In this document: positions 51,966 to 61,915 of the stretch, in pieces
Numbering within the stretch: position 1 is the stretch's first letter
Layout: each line of letters opens with the position of its first letter
NCBI GenBank assembly: GCA_025141015.1
Contig: CP081098.1
Coordinates: 3,602,501-3,666,500, forward strand
Origin: Rhodobacteraceae bacterium M382
GTDB taxonomy: Bacteria > Pseudomonadota > Alphaproteobacteria > Rhodobacterales > Rhodobacteraceae
DNA length: 64,000 nucleotides
Direction: 5' to 3'
Program-made: the position numbers and the translations under genes
The notes under the pieces: generated by a model
The model's database searches: none
Seen by the model: only the letters and a program-made list of their open reading frames with translations
What the model was told of the DNA's origin: nothing

Positions 51966-53348
51966 ATGAGCACCCCAGACACACATATTGCCGGCTTTGA
52001 AGGTGAGCTTCTGACGGCAGGGGCAGACGGTTATGACGCGGCCCGCGGCGTCTGGAACGCGATGATCGACAGGCGGCCCGCGCTGATTGCGCGGTGTCGG
52101 AATGCGCAGGATGTGATGGCAGCTGTGCGCCATGCCGCAGCCCATGATCTGGGCATTTCAATCCGCGCGGGCGGCCATAACGTTGCAGGCCATGCGGTTT
52201 GCGATGGCGGGTTAACGGTTGACCTTACCCAGATGCGGGGTGTCAGCGTTGATGCCGAACGACGCGTCGCTTTGGTGGAGGGCGGCGCGCTCTGGGGGGA
52301 CGTGGACAACGCCACCCAGGCCCATGGGCTGGCCACCCCCGGCGGTCTGATTTCGGATACCGGCGTAGCAGGGTTGACGCTCTCGGGCGGCATCGGCTGG
52401 CTGCGGGCCAAGCACGGGTTGTCGATTGACAACCTTGTGGCGGCGGATGTGGTGACGGCCGATGGCACGCTTGTACACACCAGCGCCGATGAAAACCCAG
52501 AGTTGCTTTGGGCGCTCCGGGGCGGTGGCGGCAACTTTGGTGTGGTGACCCGGTTCGAATTCTCGCTGCACCCGGCCGGGCCCGAAGTGATGTTCGCCGC
52601 CCCGATTTACGCAGTAGAAGACGGCCCCGGCCCGATCCGCGCCTGGCGGGATTTCATGCGCGAGCATGACGGGCTGATCGGGTCGTTATGCGAATTTTCC
52701 ACCGCAGGCGGCGAAGACTTCCCCGAGGAAAGCTGGGGCAAGCGCGTTTATACATTGGCCTGCGTGTACAACGGAGACGCTGCCGAAGGCGAAGTGCTGA
52801 TGCAGCCCCTGCGAGAGCTGGGTAACATGGTCACCGATTTCTCCGGCCGGATGGGCTATTGCGAGGTTCAGACACTGTTTGACACGCTGATGCCCGCTGG
52901 TGATTTCCGTTGCTATTGGAAGGCACGCTACCTGACTGATCTTTCTGACGAGATGATTGACCTTGCTATGGCCAATGCTCAGGCCGCGCCGTCGGAAAAC
53001 TCGATCTCCTCACTCTGGAACTTCGGCGGGGCCACCGCGCGGGTGCCTGCGGATGCCACCGCCTTTGGCGACCGTTCTTTCGGATGGATGTATTCGCTCG
53101 ATGGTGTCTGGCCGGATGCAGCAGACGACGCTGCAAACATTGCCTGGGCGCGCGATGGATGGGACAGTGCCGCACGCTTCGGGCACGAGGGCCGCGCCTA
53201 TCTCAATTTTCCCGGCCATGGCGAAGACAATGATGCGCTGACCCGTGCGGCCTTTGGGGTCAACTATCAACGGCTGGTCGAAATCAAGACAAAATACGAC
53301 CCGCAAAACCGCTTTCGCTTTAACCAGAACATCAAGCCGGAGGCGTGA
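51966..53348 (+). CDS. FAD-linked oxidase, berberine-bridge type
   Basis: 460 residues from the ATG at 51966 (AAGGA upstream). PCMH-type FAD domain with the covalent-flavin His in SIRAGGHNVAGHAVCDGGLT, GLTLSGGIGWLRAKHGLSID and RGGGGNFGVVTRFEF. C-terminal BBE motif RLVEIKTKYDPQNRFRFNQN. A monocovalent flavin is likely because the second Cys of bicovalent enzymes is not evident. Oxidises an alcohol, sugar or secondary metabolite. Followed after 3 bases by a homocysteine methyltransferase. Confidence 0.9.
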   Translation: MSTPDTHIAGFEGELLTAGADGYDAARGVWNAMIDRRPALIARCRNAQDVMAAVRHAAAHDLGISIRAGGHNVAGHAVCDGGLTVDLTQMRGVSVDAERRVALVEGGALWGDVDNATQAHGLATPGGLISDTGVAGLTLSGGIGWLRAKHGLSIDNLVAADVVTADGTLVHTSADENPELLWALRGGGGNFGVVTRFEFSLHPAGPEVMFAAPIYAVEDGPGPIRAWRDFMREHDGLIGSLCEFSTAGGEDFPEESWGKRVYTLACVYNGDAAEGEVLMQPLRELGNMVTDFSGRMGYCEVQTLFDTLMPAGDFRCYWKARYLTDLSDEMIDLAMANAQAAPSENSISSLWNFGGATARVPADATAFGDRSFGWMYSLDGVWPDAADDAANIAWARDGWDSAARFGHEGRAYLNFPGHGEDNDALTRAAFGVNYQRLVEIKTKYDPQNRFRFNQNIKPEA

Positions 53349-53351
53349 GGC

Positions 53352-54290
53352 ATGACCCGCACCAACCCAACCCCCGCCACGACCACCGGTGCAATTTTCC
53401 TGACGGAGGGCGGCACCGAGACTGAGATCATGTATCGCCACGGGTTCGAGTTGCCCGAGTTTGCCATGTTCCCGCTGCTGGAAAACCCCAAGGCCGTAGT
53501 CGCCCTGCGGCAAGTCATGTCAGATATGCTGGACGTCGCAGCCGAATTTGGCCTGTCGTTCATGCTGACCGGGTTGGATTACCGCGCCAGTCCCGATTGG
53601 GGGGCAAAGCTCGGCTATTCTCCCGCTGGTTTGGCCGATGCCAATATCGCCAGCATCGCGTTCCTGCGTGAAACCGCAAAGCCCTATGCTGGCCAGATCC
53701 CGCAACTTTTGATCGGTGGCTGCATTGGGCCGCGTGGCGATGCCTACGGGATGAACGCCGAAATGACCGCCGACAGCGCTGAAGACTATCATTCGGTGCA
53801 GCTGGAAACGCTGAAAGCGGCAAACGTGGACTTCGCCTGTGCGGCAACTTTTAACAACATCCCCGAGGCCATAGGTGTTTCCCGCGCCGCCGCCAAAATC
53901 GGCGTGCCGCTGTCGGTATCACTGACATTGGACAGCTCACATCGCCTACGCTCCGGACCTACTCTGGCCGAGGCCATCCCCGAAATCGACCGTCAGGCGG
54001 GTGAGGCCGCGCCGGACTATTACCTGCTCAATTGCTCGCACCCGCTGGAATACGAGCCGGCGATAGACGGCGGTGATTGGATAAATCGCCTGCGTGGCGT
54101 GCGGCCCAATGCCTCCAAGATGGAGAAAATCGCATTGTGTAAACTGGGCCATATCGAGGACGGCAACCCTGTGGAACTTGGTCAACAACTGGGCGATCTG
54201 CGGGCGCGCCATCCGCATATGGACATCTTCGGTGGCTGCTGCGGAACCGGCCACGTCCACCTGCGCGAGATTGCCCGCGCACTGGTTTAG
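53352..54290 (+). CDS. Homocysteine S-methyltransferase family protein
   Basis: 312 residues. Barrel start FLTEGGTETEIMYRHGFELP; zinc ligands in YLLNCSHPLEY and FGGCCGTGH. Transfers a methyl group (from S-methylmethionine, betaine or another donor) to homocysteine or another thiol. Operon with the FAD oxidase 3 bases upstream, an uncommon pairing. Confidence 0.88.
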   Translation: MTRTNPTPATTTGAIFLTEGGTETEIMYRHGFELPEFAMFPLLENPKAVVALRQVMSDMLDVAAEFGLSFMLTGLDYRASPDWGAKLGYSPAGLADANIASIAFLRETAKPYAGQIPQLLIGGCIGPRGDAYGMNAEMTADSAEDYHSVQLETLKAANVDFACAATFNNIPEAIGVSRAAAKIGVPLSVSLTLDSSHRLRSGPTLAEAIPEIDRQAGEAAPDYYLLNCSHPLEYEPAIDGGDWINRLRGVRPNASKMEKIALCKLGHIEDGNPVELGQQLGDLRARHPHMDIFGGCCGTGHVHLREIARALV

Positions 54291-54605
54291 GCAGGTGGGA
54301 AGGCGACAGCGCAGAACAAACCTGTCGTTCGGGCCATATAGATTCCTATAACCGGATCGTCGCCCCGCGAGCGATCGGTTCTGACCGCCACGAAAGCTTG
54401 ATCTGGATTCTGCCGAAATTAACCCAGTCGAATGGCCGTATTCGGGAAATCCGCTGCGGTGCAACAAACAACACCCGGCAGACGCGCGCATTTTCTGCGC
54501 GAGCAGTATAGGCGTCAGCAAAAGGCGGGACGGTCCCGCTCAGCGACCATTGGTACGTCGTGTAATCAATGGTCGCTTAGCCCTATTGCAGACAGGCATA
54601 CCCGC
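54291..54605. other. Intergenic between convergent genes
   Basis: About 315 bases. A palindrome-like CGAGCGATCGG and repeated GGTCGCT/AGCGACC (54541-54580) could form a shared terminator. No gene. Confidence 0.35.
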
Positions 54606-56021
54606 TCACGCAGGCAATATATTGTGGTTCATTCTGAAAAGGTTGTCCGGATCATATTTACCTTTGATCAGAGACAATTTTTGACCGTTGTCGCCATAAG
54701 CACCCGCCATGTGATCCGCTTCATCTTCGGGCATGAAATTCACATAAGCACTGCCGGTAGAGTAAGGTTTCATCCGATCATAAAGGGTACGCGCCCATGC
54801 GATACACTCATCGTCCTTTGTGGGATCCTCCCAGCGGGTGTGCACATTCATGATGAAATGCGATGATCGTTCTGGGTATGCAGTCTCATCTGTTCCAACC
54901 CGTTCCATTTCACCGCCCACATGAGCGATGAACACTTCACAAGCCGGATCCGGCAAAGTGGAGATCCCTTCCAGAAGTGTTGTAATCGCATCTGAAGAAA
55001 GAGCGGCGAAATCGTGACTCTTCCAATAATTGCGTACTCCGGGTGACAGGAGCGGATCAAAGGCGGCCTGCCAACCTACAAATGGATGCGGAGAAATGAC
55101 ATCTACTATCGGGCTTCCGAGGCCACGCAAATCCGCCATTGCCGTCTCGCCTTCATCCATGGGCCCGGCATAACAAGCAGCGAGAATGAGGACCTCACGT
55201 CCGTGCCATTCTTCGGGAAGAAATGGCAAAGGCGGGGCTTTGCGCATCACGCTCCAGACTGTCAATTCATCCGGTGCGCTGTCGGCAATTTTTGTGACTT
55301 CTGCCAGCAGATCGGGTGCCTCTGCGATCGGATGAACGATCAATCCGGACAGGACTTCTGGCCCCAGAGGATGCAGTTGGAACTCAAAGGAGGTAATCAC
55401 GCCAAAATTGCCACCGCCGCCCCGTATGGCCCAGAAAAGATCTGGGTGGCTGGTCGCTGATGCCGTGACGATAGATCCATCCGCTGTTACCACTTCGGCT
55501 GACAAAAGATTGTCGATTGTCATTCCAAACTTCCGGGTGGTCCACCCAAAGCCGCCACCCAACGTGAGACCTGCAATGCCGGTGGTCGAGTTTATACCTG
55601 TCGGGACTATCAGCGCGTGCGCTTGGGTCTCGCGGTCCACGTCGGCCAGAACGGCTCCGGGTTCCACCCGGGCGGTTTGGTTCGCTGGATCAACATACAC
55701 CGAACGCATCTGCGACAGATCAAGCATTACTGTTCCATCGGAAACCGCATGACCCGCAATCTGGTGGCCGCCGGATTTCACCGACATTATAAGTCCGTTG
55801 TTGCGAACGAAATTTACTGCTTGTTGTACATCGCTGGCCCCCAAGGCCCGGATCACAAAGCCTGGGTGGCGGTCAACCATTCCATTCCAGATCGTCCGGG
55901 CGTCGTCGTATTCTGCACTGCCCTTAAGATGCACCGCCCCTCTGAGTGACATATCAAGTCCGTTCAGAGTCTCTTGATCTATAACAGAAGTATCGCCGTC
56001 GAGAGTAAATAGTTCGAACAT
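54606..56021 (-). CDS. Second FAD-linked oxidase, berberine-bridge type
   Basis: 471 residues. Flavin His in SVKSGGHQIAGHAVSDGTVM, GLTLGGGFGWTTRKFGMTID, RGGGGNFGVITSFEF, BBE tail LSLIKGKYDPDNLFRMNHNI. A paralogue of the enzyme at 51966 but in opposite orientation and with a different regulator. Lies 130 bases after the DUF4242 gene on the same strand. Confidence 0.9.
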   Translation of the reverse strand: MFELFTLDGDTSVIDQETLNGLDMSLRGAVHLKGSAEYDDARTIWNGMVDRHPGFVIRALGASDVQQAVNFVRNNGLIMSVKSGGHQIAGHAVSDGTVMLDLSQMRSVYVDPANQTARVEPGAVLADVDRETQAHALIVPTGINSTTGIAGLTLGGGFGWTTRKFGMTIDNLLSAEVVTADGSIVTASATSHPDLFWAIRGGGGNFGVITSFEFQLHPLGPEVLSGLIVHPIAEAPDLLAEVTKIADSAPDELTVWSVMRKAPPLPFLPEEWHGREVLILAACYAGPMDEGETAMADLRGLGSPIVDVISPHPFVGWQAAFDPLLSPGVRNYWKSHDFAALSSDAITTLLEGISTLPDPACEVFIAHVGGEMERVGTDETAYPERSSHFIMNVHTRWEDPTKDDECIAWARTLYDRMKPYSTGSAYVNFMPEDEADHMAGAYGDNGQKLSLIKGKYDPDNLFRMNHNILPA

Positions 56022-56151
56022 AAGAATTGGCCTTCCTTTTTAAGGTAAGGCTTCTTGCAAGACTGCCTCGACTGAAGAAAAAATGCCTCTATTCACCTGT
56101 TCTCGGTGACGGGGCAGAATTTGTAACCAATGTAAGTTTTGACCCAGATCA

Positions 56152-56409
56152 CTAAGCAAAGAGGCCGGGATCGATCCGATCCACGGATGTTATAACATCT
56201 GCTGGGATATTCAGGCGTTCGGCTGCTTTTCTCAGGCTGTCTTCGTCGGGTGCTTCGTACAGACAGTATGTCTTGCGTTTATCAGCGCTCAGAAACGAAA
56301 AAATCCACTCGACGCCCTCTTCGTCATTGATCTCTTTTATCTGAATTTTGGCGTCATTGTCTATTACGAGCTGATCCGCAAAGTTTCTTTCAATAATAAA
56401 TCTTGGCAT
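56152..56409 (-). CDS. DUF4242 small protein
   Basis: 85 residues, the full DUF4242 domain (MPRFIIERNF at the start, IKEINDEEGVEWIFSFLSAD, LYEAPDEDSLRKAAERLNIP). The family has a ferredoxin-like fold and includes a nickel-binding actinobacterial member (SCO4226). Lies 30 bases after the cyclase gene, so probably cotranscribed. Confidence 0.85.
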   Translation of the reverse strand: MPRFIIERNFADQLVIDNDAKIQIKEINDEEGVEWIFSFLSADKRKTYCLYEAPDEDSLRKAAERLNIPADVITSVDRIDPGLFA

Positions 56410-56439
56410 ATTTCACCCCAAAACGTGTTCGCAGAGTTT

Positions 56440-59400
56440 CTAGGTCACTTGTCCTTCGAGTTTTGATTTAAGGGATATCATACCCAGATCCCGAGCCGTT
56501 GCCAACGCTTCTGCTTCTAGGTGAATAGCACGTTCCGCATCTTTGAGACGGCCGCGACGTCGCAAGGCAAACGCATATGCCGCCTTGCTATGGGCGATCC
56601 ATGGTGGCGCGGCCATGCTCGTGTCAATTTTGATCGCCTTATCAAACAAGTTATCCGACGTTTCCCAATTCCCCATCAATGCGGCAAGGCTGCCGAGCCG
56701 ACGAGCTGCGGCACCAATGCAGGCCGTTGTCGCACCCGCAGTGATTGTAAGGTTTTCGTAAGGAAGCAGCATGCTGAAGATGGTTTTGGCATGGTTTTCG
56801 TTTTCTACCGCTACACAGATGTCGGCCAGATACGAAAGTGTTGTCGAATACATAGCGTCTGGCGAAATCGCAAATCCAGTATCAGCGAGTTCGTTCAGTA
56901 TGCGTTCAGCCGGTTCTATGAAGCCCAATTCGGCAGCGACTACTCCGAAACCTGGTTTCCAACGCGCATCACCAGAACTCTCTGTCATCAGGCGTTTGAT
57001 GACGGGCGCGACCTCCTGCAATCGACCTTGCTCCCTGCGGATAGTAAACATCTGCACGCCATAAACACCTTCAACATGTTTGCCATGCGTTTGGCGTCCA
57101 ATCTTTACAGCTTCGTTGGCATAGCTCTCGGCGCGCTCAAAGTCCCCCTCCAGGGTGGCAACCATCGCCCGGGCATGTGTTTGCACCCAATAAAGCTGAC
57201 GGTGATTTTCTTTGGTCGAAATCTCGGTCAAAAGCTCAAGCGAGTTATCCATCAACTGGCGATCCGCCATTTCTGCTCCGACAAACAGACTCAGCGTTCG
57301 GTCCCGCCCCTGATCAATCGTACCCAATTTCTCGGCAACCTTGTGCATGGCCTCAAGGTTTTGGCGCCAATCGCGCACTTCGTCTTCCTGTCTTGCAACA
57401 AATGACGCAGCAAATCGCGCCATCATGACGTGGAATTGGGATTTAAGATCGCCCAGTTTTGCCGCCAACTTCAGACATTGCTGACTGTATTCTGCGCTTG
57501 CCGTAAATTGACCCGTGAACATGTAAGTGCGCGCCAGCTGGCTCATCAATTTGCACCGGCGGACCTCATCATGCTCCGGCAAGTCATTCAGAGCCTTCAG
57601 GCAAACCTTGATGGCTTGTTCATGCAATTCACCCGCCATCATGCTTGAATCAGCGAAATGGTGAGCAGCATCTGCCGCGATTTCAACATCTCCGATCTTG
57701 CAGGCGGCTTCTGACGCTTCTTTGAGAGTGGCGATACCTTCCGGCAATCGACCGACGCTATCATAGCCTCTTCCGACAAGGATTTTGCCAACGATCACTT
57801 CCCGGCTGTTTTCACCCCCTAGTTTGTGCGCAGCATTAAGGGCTTCATTGGCGTTCACCATCGCCTCATGACTGGCAGATCGAGCAAGGGCCATCTCGGT
57901 TGCGGATTGCCAACGTTGAAATGCTGCTGCCCAATTTTCTGCGGCGGTCAAATGGTGTGCGACCAGTTCAGGGCGACGCTCGATTTCGACGGATCGAAGC
58001 AGCGTCAGAGCGCCGGCGACTTTCGCGTGCAGCTCCCTGCGGGTTGAGGCCAGCATAGATTGATAGGCTGTGTCTCGGATCAGCGCGTGTCGGAAAACAA
58101 AGTGGCCACGGTTATGGCCGCTTTCGAATATCAGGCCCGATTTGCAAAGATCATCTAGGCAGTTCCGAATTTCGGCCTCGTCTTTATCCATTGCAGACCG
58201 CAGCAACGCCGGTTCAAATTCGCGACCTATTACCGAGCCCGCCAAAGCCACTTGCTTTGCTTCAGGTGTAACAGCGTCAAGGCGTGCCATCAAAGTGCCC
58301 TTCAAAGACGAGGGCACTTTGAATTTCCCTTTTTCACCCGATGCTACGATTGCGCGTGTCAATTCCTCGACAAACAGTGGAATGCCATCTGTTCTTTCAA
58401 CAATTGTCTGAACAAGGTTTGGCTCTGGCTCGCTTCCGGAAATACTTCGAACCAAATTGGCAACATGTTCAAAATCAAATCGGCGCAGTTGAAGCGTTTG
58501 TACATGGGCGTCGCCATCGTCGCGGTCCAACTCCCAACCGGGACGGTGTGTAATCAAGAGCATCAGCGGAAGATCCGCACAAATGGCTTTGAAACGATCC
58601 AGCAAAGCATTGGTGGACGGATCAACCCAGTGGGCATCCTCAATGAACAGAATAACCGGACGCACATTTGCGCGCGCTTTGACGGTGTCAATCAATGTCT
58701 GAATTGTAATGTCGCGCTGCTCTTGTGGGGATAGATCTAGAATTTTCTGGGCAACCTTACTGCGCGGTGCCACCAGAGCGGCAAAAACCGGAAGCACCTG
58801 ATCAATGTCCAAACCCTGCCTAGTTTCGAGCATTGCCTGTACTTGTTCCAGAACACGGTCATCGTCAAAACCCGGTTCGACACCAGCGTCCTGAGAAATG
58901 CGTTCGGTAACCGGGTGGAACGGACTACTGGTGAGATAAGGCGAACAGTTCAGCCTTATTATATCAGCATTGCCTGCAATAGCTTCATCAGCCAGAAACT
59001 CTTCGGTCAGACGGGATTTGCCGATGCCTGCCTCACCCGCAAGCAACACAACCTCGCCCTTACCGCCTTTGGCACCATGCCAAGCCTGATGAAGGATGCC
59101 GTTTTCAAGGTTTCTACCAACCAGAGCGCTGTTTGAGTCCCCGCGATGCGCAGCACGAAATCGGCTTTCGGCACTGCGCTCAGCAACGACCTGTAACAGC
59201 GTGCGCTGGCCATCAAACCCTTTGAGTTCAACTTTCCCAAGTGAAGAAAACTCGAAAATTCGGCGCAGCGCCGCTTCTGTTTCCTCTTCTGGCAGGACGA
59301 TCGTGTTAGGAGGAGCGTGCTCTTGAATACGTGCCGCAAGGTTGAGGATCGGGCCTGTCATCGCTCCTTCTTCGTATGTGTTTTTTCCGATTGCATCACC

Positions 59401-60048
59401 GACGACCACTTCGCCGCTTGCGACGCCCATCCGAACGGCCAACGGCTCGCCATCCGGCGTTTCCAACTCTTTCACACGCGCGACCGCGTCCAGCCCAGCT
59501 TTCACAGCGCGAACTGCGTGATCTTCGTAGGCGCTAGGCCAGCCAAAAAACACCAAGAGCCCGTCACCGAGATACTTGGCAACGTAACCTCCGTATCGGC
59601 TGACGGCACCGGCTACGGCATCCTGATACCTCTGTAACAGGATGCGCATATCTTCGGGGTCCAGACGATTGGTGAGTTTGGTTGATCCGACGAGGTCAGC
59701 AAACAAAACTGTCAGGTGGCGGCGCTCTGCTATTGCGTTTGAATTGGGTTTTGACGAAACCGCCAAATCTGGTGCGGCGTGTCCAGAACTTTGAGAGGGT
59801 TCAGGCTGAAGGGGCTGCTCGCGCAGATATGGCTTCTGCTCGGGCGTCGAAAGACTAGCTAAGTTGTTTTTGAGGTCTTTGAGAGCGGCCAAAATGATCT
59901 TGCGATGGCCCAAGCTTACGCCCAATTCTTTTAAGTCATCCCCAGTAAGCAACGGCAAGACTCTGTCATCCACATCATTAGTGATGAATGAATCGGCATA
60001 CTGATCCAAACCTAGTTCGGTGAGCCATGCGTCGACTTTAAAGGCCAT
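56440..60048 (-). CDS. SAM-domain adenylate/guanylate cyclase with AAA ATPase and TPR repeats
   Basis: 1202 residues. Residues 1-62 are a SAM domain (LGLDQYADSFITNDVDDRVL); about 108-290 a class-III cyclase with metal Asp residues in LFADLVGSTKL and KYLGDGLLVFFG, and the transition-state Asn-Arg in ILNLAARIQ. About 330-600 is a STAND-type ATPase (LLAGEAGIGKSRLTEEFLAD, ILFIEDAHWVD). The rest is TPR-like helices (LMSQLARTYMFTGQFTASAE). All cyclase catalytic residues are present. A cytoplasmic sensor that would make cAMP or cGMP after STAND activation. First gene of a minus-strand group with DUF4242 and FAD oxidase. Confidence 0.92.
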   Translation of the reverse strand: MAFKVDAWLTELGLDQYADSFITNDVDDRVLPLLTGDDLKELGVSLGHRKIILAALKDLKNNLASLSTPEQKPYLREQPLQPEPSQSSGHAAPDLAVSSKPNSNAIAERRHLTVLFADLVGSTKLTNRLDPEDMRILLQRYQDAVAGAVSRYGGYVAKYLGDGLLVFFGWPSAYEDHAVRAVKAGLDAVARVKELETPDGEPLAVRMGVASGEVVVGDAIGKNTYEEGAMTGPILNLAARIQEHAPPNTIVLPEEETEAALRRIFEFSSLGKVELKGFDGQRTLLQVVAERSAESRFRAAHRGDSNSALVGRNLENGILHQAWHGAKGGKGEVVLLAGEAGIGKSRLTEEFLADEAIAGNADIIRLNCSPYLTSSPFHPVTERISQDAGVEPGFDDDRVLEQVQAMLETRQGLDIDQVLPVFAALVAPRSKVAQKILDLSPQEQRDITIQTLIDTVKARANVRPVILFIEDAHWVDPSTNALLDRFKAICADLPLMLLITHRPGWELDRDDGDAHVQTLQLRRFDFEHVANLVRSISGSEPEPNLVQTIVERTDGIPLFVEELTRAIVASGEKGKFKVPSSLKGTLMARLDAVTPEAKQVALAGSVIGREFEPALLRSAMDKDEAEIRNCLDDLCKSGLIFESGHNRGHFVFRHALIRDTAYQSMLASTRRELHAKVAGALTLLRSVEIERRPELVAHHLTAAENWAAAFQRWQSATEMALARSASHEAMVNANEALNAAHKLGGENSREVIVGKILVGRGYDSVGRLPEGIATLKEASEAACKIGDVEIAADAAHHFADSSMMAGELHEQAIKVCLKALNDLPEHDEVRRCKLMSQLARTYMFTGQFTASAEYSQQCLKLAAKLGDLKSQFHVMMARFAASFVARQEDEVRDWRQNLEAMHKVAEKLGTIDQGRDRTLSLFVGAEMADRQLMDNSLELLTEISTKENHRQLYWVQTHARAMVATLEGDFERAESYANEAVKIGRQTHGKHVEGVYGVQMFTIRREQGRLQEVAPVIKRLMTESSGDARWKPGFGVVAAELGFIEPAERILNELADTGFAISPDAMYSTTLSYLADICVAVENENHAKTIFSMLLPYENLTITAGATTACIGAAARRLGSLAALMGNWETSDNLFDKAIKIDTSMAAPPWIAHSKAAYAFALRRRGRLKDAERAIHLEAEALATARDLGMISLKSKLEGQVT

Positions 60049-60701
60049 ACCGGTAACAATGCTTGTTTATGAGATTTCGATCAAGATATTGATCTCGGCA
60101 CGGAACTCACTCTCCCAAACACTGAACAACCATCGACTGAATTTGGGAGCCCGCCATATGGTGTTGCATCATGCATGACACCCGACTGATCCGGCCGGTG
60201 TAACCCCGGCCTATGCGGCTCTTGAATCAAGCATGTTCGACAGCCATTCGTTCCTTGGCGAGAAATTTTTCCATTTCCGAAACTGACGACGCCTTCGTTT
60301 CAGCAACGTTGACAATCTTCCGTGGCTACAGATTTGCCCTTTGCGCCAATATCCAACAAGGACAAGTTTGGGCGATCAGCACCGAAGAGGTTGATCTGAA
60401 TGAAGGTCAGTTAAGCCCGCACTGCCGTCCTTGACCGGATGAGTATACGGCACGATGCAATAGCGACTGGTTTGGTGAAGCCGCAGCGCAGCTTCTGGCA
60501 CAATATTGGAGGTCTCCTGTGGGCCGTACCAACCTCATTTCTCTTTTTCAGTGTGTTGGAAAACACCTTTATTGCGTCTGGCAACGCTGGTTGCACCCTT
60601 CCGCAACCAAAACCAAAGAACGGCACCTTCCCCCCCCTGTTACCAGCGGCGGAAGATACCCGTCTCCCTTTCGTCCAGTGCGCGACAGATCAAACCGCGG
60701 A
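60049..60701. other. Intergenic region between cyclase and beta-barrel genes
   Basis: About 650 bases. The cyclase promoter must be at about 60050-60200. Small frames (60213-60434 plus; 60439-60756 plus; 60411-60626 minus) have no recognisable domain and no clear ribosome sites; one hydrophobic stretch (TSFLFFSVLENTFI) is seen. Nothing supported. Confidence 0.35.
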
Positions 60702-61511
60702 TCACTGGAAAACGTATTTGATACCGATATACGGCCCGTGTTGTTCAACATCATAGGCAAACGGACCACCAGCCAAAGTCGTGCTGTAATCCATGCTGAA
60801 GTAGCGATAGCCGAATATGACCGATGTGTTTTCCCAGGGTTTATAGTCAAACCCGGCATTCACCGCGACTTGCAGATCATTCCCGCCTGCGCCAAATCCA
60901 CCGAACTCCATTGACGCAACTGTCGTCCATCGGTCGTTCAGCTCCCATTTACCACGGGCTCCGATAACGGGCTCCCACCAGCTTTCATCCCCCCCCAGTG
61001 TCACCCCTGGAACGGGCGTGGCGATGTTGACTGTCTGGCGCAACGAATTGTAGCGAGCCCCCGCCTGAAGATCGACGGTAAATCGGTTTCCGCTCTGGCC
61101 GTAAGTGCCATTCGCAATGCGGTATGCACCAATCAGCCCCAACCATTCCTGCCGCACATTGATCCCAACTGGTGCCCCCGCCGGGCCTGGGAGATTTCCA
61201 TCGGCGCTCAGCGAGTAATAATTTGCATCAACCAGAATGCCCCAATCCCCTTTCCAAGCCTCAAGCCGACCTGATGCAGCAAAGTCGAGATTTTCCAGCA
61301 CCTGCCCCAGATCCAGATCGACCGGTACCGTGACGCCAGATATCGTTGTTGTTCCGGTGGTCCGCGCTGGCAGGAATGCATAGAACGCGCCAGTGTAACG
61401 CCAACTTGCATCATTTTGGCCCTGAGGCGTCATTGGATCGGCCACAACCATTCCCGTAGCAAGGACCGTTGACGAAAGGAGCATGGCGGCAATCAACAGG
61501 TTCTTTTTCAT
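60702..61511 (-). CDS. Outer-membrane beta-barrel protein
   Basis: 269 residues, signal peptide (LLIAAMLLSSTVLATGMVVA). Alternating strands with aromatic girdles (GDWGILVDANYYSLSADGNL, VNAGFDYKPWENTSVIFGYR), ending GIKYVFQ. Resembles OmpA/OmpW-like eight- to ten-strand barrels (DUF-type outer membrane proteins). Function unknown. Confidence 0.8.
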   Translation of the reverse strand: MKKNLLIAAMLLSSTVLATGMVVADPMTPQGQNDASWRYTGAFYAFLPARTTGTTTISGVTVPVDLDLGQVLENLDFAASGRLEAWKGDWGILVDANYYSLSADGNLPGPAGAPVGINVRQEWLGLIGAYRIANGTYGQSGNRFTVDLQAGARYNSLRQTVNIATPVPGVTLGGDESWWEPVIGARGKWELNDRWTTVASMEFGGFGAGGNDLQVAVNAGFDYKPWENTSVIFGYRYFSMDYSTTLAGGPFAYDVEQHGPYIGIKYVFQ

Positions 61512-61915
61512 TCCATGGTTTCCTTCAGATGACTTTGGCCGCCGCTGGAGCGGAGGCGGAATTGGAGGTGGGCAAGTATTTCTGTCGTTTTATGGATCGT
61601 TCTATTCAGCCTTCATACCATAATATTGTATTTTTTAGGGACAAATTCAAATAGCCAAACGTGTTCAAGAATATTTCTTTTTCTCGCGTTACTTTGCGCC
61701 AAATGAAATAACGGGCATATATGCACTCCCTTTGGCCGCGGTTATCGGGATGGCTCTGTCGTAACCAGATCCATAGGGCTGTTTTGTGTGCCCCCCCCCC
61801 TTTGCTGTGCCTTTCGTTTCACAGTCCACGACTGCTGCCAGGTTTCGCTGGCTCAGCACACCCCGGTGGGCATGGGGTCGCCAATTGGCTCCCGCTTGGC
61901 GGATGCTGCTCTGTC
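61512..61915. other. Intergenic region with short C/G runs
   Basis: About 400 bases without a gene. A run of ten C at about 61791. Nothing else supported. Confidence 0.35.

Noticed and set aside
60213-60756. Small open frames upstream of the cyclase
   Set aside because: No domain, weak starts, mutually overlapping; left as intergenic.
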